From Anaerolineae bacterium (GTDB lineage: Bacteria; Chloroflexota; Anaerolineae; Anaerolineales; DRMV01): 36,565 bases of DNA. Each line of letters begins with the position of its first letter. The stretch's first letter is position 1. Location: assembly GCA_011176535.1 (NCBI GenBank), contig DUEP01000083.1, forward strand, positions 1 to 36,565, in the 5' to 3' direction. Positions 25,054-31,644 of the stretch are shown here, piece by piece. Position numbers and translations under genes: made by a program. The notes below the pieces were generated by a model. The model did not search any database. It was given only the letters and a program-made list of their open reading frames with translations, and was not told where the DNA came from.

Positions 25054-25949
25054 ACGGTGGGGCTCTTTTCAGGGGGGTGTTGGGCAGGGGTCAGCGCCAG
25101 CAACATTTCTCGCACCAGCCAGGCGGCCAGGACGCCGGTGGCTCCGTGGGGGTCATGGGGCGGGCTGTATTCCACCAAGTCGGCAGAGAGCACCCGGCGC
25201 GCGGGTAACGCCTGCAGAACGGTCAACACATCTTCCACGCGCCAGCCCAGCGGTTCCGGGTTGCCGGTGCCCGGCGCCAGGGCGAGGTCGAGCACATCCA
25301 GGTCTACGGAGAGATGGATACGGGCCTCGGCGGGCAGGCGCTGGATCCGTTGCAACAAGTCCTGGGGCGTGGGGGCCAGCAGGTGGAGGGAGCGCGCCAG
25401 GGCGAATTCCTCGCGCAGGCCGGAGCGCGCCCCGGCGATGATCAGGCGTTCCGGCCCCAGCCATTCCAACGCCCGCCGGGCCCAGGCGGCGTGGGAGTAG
25501 GGGCTGCCCTGGTAGGTTTCCCGCAGGTCGGTGTGGGCGTCCAGCACGATGAGGTGAAAGTTGGGATCAGCGACCTTTTCCGGGCTGAGAAAGGCCAGGG
25601 TGGCGGTGTGTTCGCCCCCTAAGTACAGGGTGAAGGGGGCCTGGGTTTCCAGTTGGGCGCAGAAGTCCCTCAGGGCGGGGAGATGTTCCCCGAGGTTCAG
25701 CGGTTCCTCCAGGACGAGATCGCCCCGATCCCAGAGGATGAGGTCCTCCAGGTCGCGCTCCTGGTGGGGGCTGTAGGTTTCAATGCTTTCGGAAAAGGTG
25801 CGAATGGCCTGGGGGGCGAAGGCTGCCCCGCTGCGGAAGGAGGCCGTGGCCTCGAAAGGAAAGCCCACGAGTTGCGCCTGAGGCGCGTTCGCGGCGGGGC
25901 GAGCCGCCAGGAAGGGTTGGGCAGGCCGCAGGGCAAAGGGCGCGCCCAT
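25044..25949 (-). CDS. speB: Agmatinase-family ureohydrolase (agmatinase or aminopropylagmatinase)
   Basis: The enzyme should split urea from a guanidino polyamine precursor. The 301-residue protein has the binuclear manganese ligands of the ureohydrolase family: H114 in GGEHT, D137/H139/D141 in DAHTD, and D216/D218 in SVDLDVLD, plus APGTGNPEP. ATG 25949 has GGAGG upstream on the minus strand. It lies 4 bp after the decarboxylase-aminopropyltransferase fusion. Given that partner the substrate may be agmatine (to putrescine) or N1-aminopropylagmatine (to spermidine, as in Thermus). The sequence alone does not decide. Confidence 0.9.
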   Translation of the reverse strand: MGAPFALRPAQPFLAARPAANAPQAQLVGFPFEATASFRSGAAFAPQAIRTFSESIETYSPHQERDLEDLILWDRGDLVLEEPLNLGEHLPALRDFCAQLETQAPFTLYLGGEHTATLAFLSPEKVADPNFHLIVLDAHTDLRETYQGSPYSHAAWARRALEWLGPERLIIAGARSGLREEFALARSLHLLAPTPQDLLQRIQRLPAEARIHLSVDLDVLDLALAPGTGNPEPLGWRVEDVLTVLQALPARRVLSADLVEYSPPHDPHGATGVLAAWLVREMLLALTPAQHPPEKSPTVNR

Positions 25950-25953
25950 GGCA

Positions 25954-27276
25954 TCACGCCTCCAGCAGCCGTTGCACAAAGGGGGGCAGGGTGAAGGCCG
26001 CGCGATGGACGGCGGGGATGTAGTAATGGGTGGAGAGGTCCAAGGCGGCGAAGCGGCTTTCCACCTGGGGCCAGTCCAGGGTCATGGGGTCGAGGCCCTG
26101 GGTAGCCAGGCTGAAACTCCACAGGCCGGCCGGGTAGGTGGGCACATGACCCAGGTAGGCATGCACCTGGGGGAAATGGGCGCGCATGGCCTGTTGGGTG
26201 CGGGTAAGCACCTCCGGCTGCAGCCAAGGGGAGCCGCTTTGAGCGGCGATGACCGCCTCGGGTGCCAGGTTGCGTTGCACCAGGCCGTAGAACTCGGCGG
26301 TGAACAGGCGCATGGCCGGGCCGATGGGATCGGGGATGTCCAGGATGACCACATCGAAAGGCTCGGCAGAGCGTTCCAGGTAGGTGTAGGCGTCCTCGTA
26401 AACTAGGCGGGCGCGGGGGTCGTCGAAGGCGCCCCGGTGGATGGTGGTCAGGTATTCCCGCGCGGCGCGCACCACCTCGCGGTCCAGTTCCACCATGACC
26501 ACCTGCTCAACCGGGTGTTGCAGGATGGTGCGCAACGCGCCGCCGTCGCCGCCGCCGATGAGCAGCACTCGTCCCGGGTGGGGATGGGTGAACAGGGGTA
26601 CATGGACGAGCATTTCGTGGTAGGCCCACTCGTCGGCCTCGCTGGTCTGCACGGTTTCGTCCAGCCAGAGCATCCGGCCAAATTGGAAGGTGTCCACGAT
26701 GTCGATGTGCTGGTAGGGGGAGCGCAGGGAGAACACCGGCCCGCGGACGCGCACGGAGAAGCGGGTGTCGGGCGTCCAGGCTTCGGTGATCCAGTCCTCA
26801 GGTTGTTCCTCCAGTTCGTCGCCCCAGAGCACCGCCGCGGCGATGGCGCAGCCGTTCTTGACCACGGTGTGCTCGGCCGAGGCCACATGGTACTCGTGGA
26901 GTTCCAGGCCGCGCACGGCAAAGGCCTCTTCCACACGCCGACGCACCAGGGCCTCGACCTCGGCGCGGGTGCCAATGAGGTGGCCTTCCATGATCATCCC
27001 GCGCCCGTTGGGGCTGAGGCCCAGGCCCACGGCGGCGGCCACGGTGGTGCCGGGCACATCGCTGCACGATTTCACATACACGGTGGGCACCAGGCTGCCC
27101 ACGGGGAACTCCCGCAAGGGCACCAGCCGCGACCCTTGCGGCACGATGGAGGAGACCTTGATGAGGTTCAAATCGTGAATACCGGCGTCCATCAGGGCGT
27201 TGTCGAAAGCGGTCAGCCCATCCACGCCTTCGGCGTGACCGGAGGTCAGGGAGACATATTTCGGCAGGGTGATCAT
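25954..27276 (-). CDS. Pyruvoyl-dependent arginine decarboxylase fused to aminopropyltransferase
   Basis: The 440-residue protein joins two polyamine enzymes. Residues 1 to about 160 are a pyruvoyl-dependent arginine decarboxylase: LNLIKVSSIVPQG contains the Ser42-Ser43 self-cleavage site that forms the pyruvoyl group, and GMIMEGH holds the catalytic Glu97. Residues about 175-440 are a spermidine synthase-type aminopropyltransferase with SPYQHIDIVD, GGGDGG (241-246), MVELD and the catalytic D313 in ILDIPDPIGPA. Self-cleavage would leave the synthase attached to the alpha chain. The ATG has GAGGT upstream. Expected chemistry: arginine to agmatine, then aminopropyl transfer from decarboxylated SAM, whose SpeD source is not in the window. 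Confidence 0.92.
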   Translation of the reverse strand: MITLPKYVSLTSGHAEGVDGLTAFDNALMDAGIHDLNLIKVSSIVPQGSRLVPLREFPVGSLVPTVYVKSCSDVPGTTVAAAVGLGLSPNGRGMIMEGHLIGTRAEVEALVRRRVEEAFAVRGLELHEYHVASAEHTVVKNGCAIAAAVLWGDELEEQPEDWITEAWTPDTRFSVRVRGPVFSLRSPYQHIDIVDTFQFGRMLWLDETVQTSEADEWAYHEMLVHVPLFTHPHPGRVLLIGGGDGGALRTILQHPVEQVVMVELDREVVRAAREYLTTIHRGAFDDPRARLVYEDAYTYLERSAEPFDVVILDIPDPIGPAMRLFTAEFYGLVQRNLAPEAVIAAQSGSPWLQPEVLTRTQQAMRAHFPQVHAYLGHVPTYPAGLWSFSLATQGLDPMTLDWPQVESRFAALDLSTHYYIPAVHRAAFTLPPFVQRLLEA

Positions 27277-27292
27277 GGGTTACCTCGCAGGG

Positions 27293-27751
27293 CTAAACTT
27301 CAAACGCTTCCTCCACGCGGTGTACCACGCGCATGGGAGGCAGGGGCTTGAGTTCGCCGCGACTGAGGCGTTGCTCGGCGGGCGTCTTGGGCATGTGCTC
27401 TGGGGTGGGGTAAAGCACTTCAGCGCGCAAGGTGTACCGCCCCTGGTGCGGCGGAGGGAGATGGAGGGTGAAGGAAAGATGGGGCAGCACCGGCTCGATG
27501 ACATCCACCGAGGCTACTTCTTCACCAGCCTCGTTGAGCACCAGGACGATCACATGGGGGCGAAAGCGAAAACGGGTGAGGTGCACCTCCACATCCAGCA
27601 GGCGTCCGCCGTCCAGGGGGGTGAGCAGCAACCGCTCAACGCGCACCTCCTCTGGGGCGGCAGCGTCCTCGCCGGGTTCCTCGAAAAAGGCCCGGAATTG
27701 ATGCAGCGGTTCGCTGGGATCGAATGACAGACCGTCGGTTTTTTTGTCCAT
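27293..27751 (-). CDS. Hypothetical protein at head of polyamine operon
   Basis: No family is recognised. From ATG 27751 the product is 152 residues, acidic at the N-terminus (FFEEPGEDAAAPEEVRVE) and then rich in predicted beta strands (RFRPHVIVLVLNEAGEEVASVDV; VLPHLSFTLHLPPPHQG), which suggests a small beta-sandwich. No signal peptide or membrane segment is visible. The ribosome-binding site is weak (CAGGTG). The frame remains open back to 27853, but that part coincides with a strongly structured leader, so the shorter start is preferred. It lies 16 nt upstream of the decarboxylase fusion. Confidence 0.75.
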   Translation of the reverse strand: MDKKTDGLSFDPSEPLHQFRAFFEEPGEDAAAPEEVRVERLLLTPLDGGRLLDVEVHLTRFRFRPHVIVLVLNEAGEEVASVDVIEPVLPHLSFTLHLPPPHQGRYTLRAEVLYPTPEHMPKTPAEQRLSRGELKPLPPMRVVHRVEEAFEV

Positions 27752-27774
27752 AACACACCTGCAAACTGGGATGG

Positions 27775-27834
27775 CTGTGGAGCCTTCCCCCGTGTCAGAG
27801 CGGCTCTGAAGGGCCGTTTCGTCAGTCTCCACAG
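27775..27834 (-). promoter_or_regulatory. Structured leader of polyamine operon
   Basis: On the minus strand, CTGTGGAG (27834-27827) pairs perfectly with CTCCACAG (27782-27775). Inside the enclosed 44 nt is TCAGAG-CCG-CTCTGA (27809-27795), flanked by a complementary GGG/CCC-type pairing. The element lies in the 5' leader between the predicted promoter and the first ATG. It may be a regulatory RNA; it matches no riboswitch I know. The alternative is that it is coding sequence of a longer first gene. Confidence 0.45.
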
Positions 27835-27871
27835 AAAGGCCCCGTCGCGCCACGACAGGACCCGGCGCCTA

Positions 27872-27877
27872 ATTATA
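27872..27877 (-). promoter_or_regulatory. -10 box of polyamine operon promoter
   Basis: A perfect TATAAT reads on the minus strand from 27877 to 27872, implying a start near 27865 and a leader of about 115 nt. The -35 region (TTCCCC or TTTCCC) is poor. It is divergent from the promoter of the oxidoreductase gene; the two -10 boxes are about 50 bp apart. Confidence 0.5.
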
Positions 27878-27904
27878 CTCGTAATCGAAGGTTTGGGGAA
27901 AGTT

Positions 27905-27933
27905 TTGTGCTCCATCGGGTCGCGTGCTACAAT
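27905..27933 (+). promoter_or_regulatory. Extended -10 promoter of the oxidoreductase gene
   Basis: TTGTGC (27905-27910), a 17-bp spacer and TACAAT (27928-27933) with the extended TGC just before the -10. The TGCTACAATG block is the same as in the nrdR promoter. The expected start is near 27940. Confidence 0.6.
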
Positions 27934-27944
27934 GAGGGCAGAAG

Positions 27945-27959
27945 GTGGCAAGGTGCCAC
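27945..27959 (+). repeat. Hairpin in the oxidoreductase leader
   Basis: GTGGCA-AGG-TGCCAC forms a 6-bp stem just after the predicted transcription start and 7 nt before the ribosome-binding site AAAGGAGGAG. It could be an operator or a leader hairpin. Confidence 0.45.
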
Positions 27960-27983
27960 GATCCAAAAGGAGGAGAGGGAACC

Positions 27984-29168
27984 GTGACTCAAACGGCCGA
28001 TGTGGTCATTGTGGGCGGCGGGGTGCATGGGGCCAGTTTGGCCTTCCATCTGGCCCAAAAAGGCCTCAAGCCCCTGGTGGTGGAGCGTAAGTTCGTGGCC
28101 TCCGGCGCCACTGGGCGCTCCAGCGGTCTGGTGCGGATGCACTACGACCTGGATCTGGAATGCGAACTGGTGTGGAAGTCGTTTTCCTATTTTCGCCACT
28201 GGGACGACCTGGTGGGCAGCGGCTTGTGCGGCTTTGTGCGCACCGGCTTCCTCCGCATTGTGCCTCCGGCCTACGAGGAGGCGTTACGGGCCAATGTGGC
28301 CATGCAGCAGCGCATCGGCATCCCCACGCTGTTGGTCACCGCGGAGGATGTGCAGCGCCTGGCGCCCTACCTGCGGGTGGACGACTTCGCCGTGGCGGCC
28401 TTTGAGCCGGAGTCGGGCTATGCCGACCCGCCGGCCGTGGCGGCGGGGTTTCTCGAGGCGGCCCGCCGGCAGGGGGCGCGGTTGCTGACCGGCGTGCCGG
28501 TGAGCGCCATCCTCGCCGACGACAGCCGCGTGCGCGGAGTGCGCCTGGCCGACGGAGCGGAGATCCACGCGCCGCTGGTGGTCAACGCTGCGGGGCCGTG
28601 GGCGGACCGGGTGGCACGCATGGTGGGCCTGGACCTCCCGCTGACCACCTGGGGCCACGATGTGATGTTCGTGCGCCAGCCGGCGGAGGTGGAGCCCCTG
28701 CACCCGGCGGTGATCGACGACATCCATGAGATGTATTTCCGTCCCGAACAAGGTCGCCTGACCCTGGTGGGGCTGGAAGTGGGCAACCCCCTGGGGGAGG
28801 ACCCGGACACCCCCACCGAACACCCCCATCCCGGTTTCGTGGAGCGGGCTATCGAGCACCTGTGCCGACGCATCCCCGGCATGGAGCAGGGTTCCCTGCA
28901 CAGCGCCCATCGGGGCTACGACGGCCTGACCCGACCGGACCAGCGGGCCATCCTGGGCCCGGCGGGACCGGAGGGCTTCTGGCTGGATTGCGGTCACAGC
29001 GGTACAGGGTTCAAGATTGCCCCGGCCACTGGGCGCAGCCTGGCCGAGTGGATGGTGGACGGCGCGCCCCGAACAGTGGACATCCGGCCTTTCCGTCTGG
29101 AACGCTTTGCGCAAGGCCGTCTGCTGCGCGGCGAGCACCCTTACGGCGACATCTGGCGGGAGGGGTGA
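27984..29168 (+). CDS. FAD-dependent oxidoreductase (DAO / sarcosine oxidase-like)
   Basis: The 394-residue protein belongs to the D-amino-acid oxidase/sarcosine oxidase superfamily. The Rossmann FAD motif GGGVHGASLAFHLAQKG is at residues 11-27, the GATGRSSGLVRM segment follows, and VNAAGPWADRVARM and GFWLDCGHSGTGFKIAPATG form the C-terminal FAD-binding region. No signal peptide. The substrate, probably an N-methyl or amino acid-type amine, cannot be set from sequence. Start GTG 27984 has AAAGGAGGAG upstream; the frame back to 27945 crosses the leader hairpin. It is a single-gene unit with its own promoter and terminator. Confidence 0.9.
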   Translation: MTQTADVVIVGGGVHGASLAFHLAQKGLKPLVVERKFVASGATGRSSGLVRMHYDLDLECELVWKSFSYFRHWDDLVGSGLCGFVRTGFLRIVPPAYEEALRANVAMQQRIGIPTLLVTAEDVQRLAPYLRVDDFAVAAFEPESGYADPPAVAAGFLEAARRQGARLLTGVPVSAILADDSRVRGVRLADGAEIHAPLVVNAAGPWADRVARMVGLDLPLTTWGHDVMFVRQPAEVEPLHPAVIDDIHEMYFRPEQGRLTLVGLEVGNPLGEDPDTPTEHPHPGFVERAIEHLCRRIPGMEQGSLHSAHRGYDGLTRPDQRAILGPAGPEGFWLDCGHSGTGFKIAPATGRSLAEWMVDGAPRTVDIRPFRLERFAQGRLLRGEHPYGDIWREG

Positions 29169-29193
29169 GGACGCCCAAGGCGCAGGGCGGCAG

Positions 29194-29239
29194 AACAGGA
29201 GGGTTTGGCCGGGATTTTTGGGGGCCAAACCTTCTTGTT
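29194..29239 (+). terminator. Intrinsic terminator after the oxidoreductase gene
   Basis: A 17-bp stem pairs 29194-29210 with 29223-29239, including two G-U pairs; the core is GGTTTGGCC/GGCCAAACC. The loop is GGGATTTTTGGG. The 3' arm ends in CTTGTT and TTC follows, so the T run is partly in the stem. It lies 25 nt after the stop codon. Confidence 0.75.
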
Positions 29240-29274
29240 TTCATCCTGGCGCGCATGGAATGGCGGAGAGCCCC

Positions 29275-30069
29275 TTAGCAAACGCCTTTGTAGGTCCCTC
29301 CGTCCACATTGAGCATCACGCCGGTCAGGTAGGAGGCGGCGGGGGAGAGCAGGAAGACCGCGGCGCGGGCGAACTCCTCCGGCTCGGCCATACGGCCCAG
29401 GGGGCTGGCGGCGCTTTGTTTGGCGATCTCCTCTTCCACCGTGGTGCCGTTTTGCCGGGCGCGATAGGCCATGAGTTCCATCACCCGCTCGGTGCGCGTC
29501 CAGCCGGGGAGGATGGCGTTGAAGCGGATGTTCTCCTGGCCCATCTCCAGCGCCAGGGTTTTGATCAGCCCGATGGTGGCCAGGCGCACGCTGTTGGAGA
29601 GGATGAGGTTGGGGATGGGTTGCTTGACGGTGATGGAGGTGATGGCCAGCACGCTGGCCGCGTCGGACTGCCGCAAGTAGGGCAGGGCGGCGCGGATCAG
29701 GCGCACATGGCTCAGGAAGGAGAGGTCAACGGCTTTCTGCCAGGTGGCTTCGTCGAAATCCTCGAACTGGCCGGCCGGCGGGCCGCCGTTGTTGGTCACC
29801 AGCAGGTCCAGGCCGCCCAGGGCCCTGGCGGCCTGCTGGATGGCCTGCTCCGCCCCCTGGGGGGAGGTGAGATCCTGAGGGACGGGAACCACCACCGCGT
29901 GCGGCAGGGCCTGGCGCAGTCGGGCGGCGGCCTGGTTCAGCCGCTCCGGGTCGCGCCCGTTGATCGCCACCCGGCATCCTTCAGCGGCCAGCACTCGCGC
30001 CACGGCAAACCCCAGCCCCCGGCTAGAAGCGGCCACAAAGGCACGTTTGTCTTTCAGTCCTAAGTCCAT
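29275..30069 (-). CDS. SDR-fold protein, atypical (BKR-like)
   Basis: The 264-residue protein has the short-chain dehydrogenase fold: AASSRGLGFAVARVL replaces the usual TGxxxGIG loop, VTNNGGPPAG (91-100) matches the NNAG region, and it ends in YLTGVMLNVDGGTYKG. The catalytic Ser is probably S145, but the expected Tyr and Lys positions (158 and 162 by spacing) are Ser and Arg in LSNSVRLATIGL. This resembles the known BKR-like SDR subgroup lacking the classical tetrad. Its reaction is unknown. It follows the small protein at 30094-30378 by 24 nt, probably in one operon. Confidence 0.88.
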   Translation of the reverse strand: MDLGLKDKRAFVAASSRGLGFAVARVLAAEGCRVAINGRDPERLNQAAARLRQALPHAVVVPVPQDLTSPQGAEQAIQQAARALGGLDLLVTNNGGPPAGQFEDFDEATWQKAVDLSFLSHVRLIRAALPYLRQSDAASVLAITSITVKQPIPNLILSNSVRLATIGLIKTLALEMGQENIRFNAILPGWTRTERVMELMAYRARQNGTTVEEEIAKQSAASPLGRMAEPEEFARAAVFLLSPAASYLTGVMLNVDGGTYKGVC

Positions 30070-30093
30070 GGTTCTCCTTCTGGGAAAAGGTGT

Positions 30094-30378
30094 TCAACTT
30101 TCGAGATCGGCCACCAGATCGGTCAGATCGCGCTCGCGCAATAGGCGACGCTTCCACACATTGACCACCGGCACGATGTACGGCAGCAGCCGCAGGGAGT
30201 AGTAGGGCGGCAGGATGGGCACGCCCAGCATGTCGCCGTACAGGATGAGGGCAAACAGGTTTTCCAGGTCTGCCCGCTCCCGGCGCAGCGCGCGTTCCAG
30301 TTCATAGAATAACATACCATACAAAAAGCCGCTGACCCATTCGCGGACGGTTTGCCACAGGGTGCGCCACTTTGACAT
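30094..30378 (-). CDS. Small hydrophobic protein, copy A
   Basis: This 94-residue protein is unrecognised but is a clear paralogue of the one at 33651-33929. A basic/aromatic N-terminus (MSKWRTLWQTVREWV) is followed by a helix, then the core GDMLGVPILPPYYSLRLLPY, and the basic C-terminus VWKRRLLRERDLTDL. The core is moderately hydrophobic with a central double proline, suggesting membrane attachment or a re-entrant loop. AAAGGAGG lies 4 nt before the ATG. It precedes the SDR gene, whereas the other copy is with ArsA ATPases. Confidence 0.8.
   Translation of the reverse strand: MSKWRTLWQTVREWVSGFLYGMLFYELERALRRERADLENLFALILYGDMLGVPILPPYYSLRLLPYIVPVVNVWKRRLLRERDLTDLVADLES
30190..30222. repeat. 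33-nt repeat shared with 33735-33767 (copy A)
   Basis: These 33 bases inside small-protein copy A are identical to 33735-33767 in copy B, in the same orientation. They encode the conserved core around LPPYYSLR. Sequence on either side diverges at once. Confidence 0.85.
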
Positions 30379-30400
30379 GGGGCCTCCTTTGCGCTAAACT
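30372..30400 (+). promoter_or_regulatory. Promoter of the plus-strand membrane protein gene
   Basis: A perfect TTGACA (30372-30377), a 17-bp spacer and TAAACT (30395-30400, four of six matches). The start would be near 30407, about 20 nt before GTG 30428. The -35 overlaps the start codon of the divergent small-protein gene, so the two units may affect each other. Confidence 0.65.
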
Positions 30401-30427
30401 AAGGGAAACTGCTTTGTGGAGGTACCG

Positions 30428-31060
30428 GTGAGCCTGGGACAGTTGTTGGCCATTGGGATCAGTGTGTTGCTGGGGGTGAACTATGTGGCAGGGATGGTGA
30501 TGAACCGACGCAAGAGCATGGCCTTGTTCCACTGGCTGCGAGAGGGCACCCAAAGGGTGCTCGGCCCGGTGAGCGAGGCCCGCTGGATTGGCTCGGCCTC
30601 CTCGGGGGCGCGGCTCATCGTGGCCCAGGCCCGGTCACCTTTTCGCCGCGTGGAGATGATTTATCTCATGGCGACCCGGGAGCTGTTGCCCTTGTTCTGG
30701 TTGCAGCGTTTGCGCAACCGGCGCGATGAACTGATCTTCAAGGCGCTGTTGCGCACGCCGCCCGGGATGGAATGGGAACTGGTGCATCCCAGCGATGGGC
30801 GCACGCAGCGCCGCTTGGAAGCAGAGGGCTTCTGCGCCGGGCCGGACATCGAGGGGTGGCGGCTCTTCCACAAGGGCGAACTCAGCCCCGAGCGGCGGGA
30901 GCAAATCCAGCAGATGGCCCAACGGTTGGGGAGCACCCTGCGGGGCTTTTCGCTGCGGCGCGAGCAGCCGCACTTGATCGTGCGGCTGGCGTTGCCGGCC
31001 GATCTGAGCGCCTCGGCCGAAGCGCTTTTCCAGGCGCTGGCTGAGGGTTTGCGGCTCTGA
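30428..31060 (+). CDS. Membrane-anchored hypothetical protein
   Basis: Unrecognised; 210 residues from GTG 30428, which has GGAGG 5 nt upstream. GTG 30416 is an alternative but would bury that site. One N-terminal hydrophobic helix (LLAIGISVLLGVNYVAGMVM, about residues 5-24) is followed by basic NRRKS, predicting a cytoplasmic remainder. The soluble part is Arg/Leu rich and ends with an alpha/beta stretch (PHLIVRLALPADLSASAEAL). It stands alone on the plus strand between minus-strand operons and ends 16 bp before the convergent gene. Confidence 0.75.
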   Translation: MSLGQLLAIGISVLLGVNYVAGMVMNRRKSMALFHWLREGTQRVLGPVSEARWIGSASSGARLIVAQARSPFRRVEMIYLMATRELLPLFWLQRLRNRRDELIFKALLRTPPGMEWELVHPSDGRTQRRLEAEGFCAGPDIEGWRLFHKGELSPERREQIQQMAQRLGSTLRGFSLRREQPHLIVRLALPADLSASAEALFQALAEGLRL

Positions 31061-31076
31061 GGCTTTGCCCCATGTG

Positions 31077-31565
31077 TCAATGGCAGGCCACCTGGGTTGT
31101 GGCCTGACGGAGGGCGGTAAACCCTTCTTCGGGGCACCAGCCGCTGTATTCCAGTTCGATGTAACGGTCGGTGTGCGGGCAGGTCCAGGCGATGGTGAGA
31201 AAGGTCACTGTGTGCCGTCGCAAGGGCAGCCCGCGGCGTTTTTGGTGCACCCGCACGGTGGCGGGGTGCCCGTTGACCTGAAAGGGTTGTGCCCCGTTGG
31301 GGGAACGTTTGGGCGGAGAGGGGGCGATACGGATGGTCAGTTCGGCGGCCCAGCGGTGTGCGGGATGATAGACCACATACCAGGCCCGCGCGGTCACGGC
31401 CCAGCGTTGCCCACCGCGCTCGTGGGTGGCGCTGACTTCCGGCGGGGCCAGGCCCTTTTCCAGTTCCCAGCCTGCGGGCAGCGCCAGCCGCAGCAGGCGG
31501 AGCGAGCCGAACACAAGGTTGCGCAGCCGGATTTCGTGCAGGATGACCTCAATGGGTTCGCTCAT
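31077..31565 (-). CDS. Hypothetical protein downstream of ArsA pair
   Basis: Unrecognised; 162 residues from ATG 31565. It appears beta-rich, with WAVTARAWYVVYHPAHRWAAELTIRI and a basic middle (VRVHQKRRGLPLRRHTVTF). The C-terminal third has three cysteines (TCPHT, SGWCPEEG and the terminal VACH), which could bind metal or form disulfides. No signal peptide or membrane helix is seen. The ribosome-binding site is weak, and a 17-bp hairpin ends 14 nt before the start. It is probably the last gene of the cstA-Trx-ArsA cluster. Confidence 0.75.
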   Translation of the reverse strand: MSEPIEVILHEIRLRNLVFGSLRLLRLALPAGWELEKGLAPPEVSATHERGGQRWAVTARAWYVVYHPAHRWAAELTIRIAPSPPKRSPNGAQPFQVNGHPATVRVHQKRRGLPLRRHTVTFLTIAWTCPHTDRYIELEYSGWCPEEGFTALRQATTQVACH

Positions 31566-31579
31566 GGTGGTTGCCTGCC

Positions 31580-31619
31580 AAGGCACATTGGGCGGCCCCA
31601 CAGCCGCCCAATGTGCCTT
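31580..31619 (-). repeat. 17-bp perfect hairpin between ArsA gene and hypothetical gene
   Basis: AAGGCACATTGGGCGGC at 31580-31596 is the exact complement of 31603-31619, with a 6-nt loop. No T run follows in either direction. It lies just before the start codon of the downstream gene, so it may stabilise the ArsA mRNA 3' end or regulate the next gene. Confidence 0.7.
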
Positions 31620-31644
31620 TGGGGGATGAGGTTGGGGATGTGGT

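Noticed and set aside
27752-27853. Extended N-terminus of the hypothetical polyamine-operon protein
   Set aside because: The extra 34 residues coincide with a strong RNA structure directly after a TATAAT, though this is not excluded.
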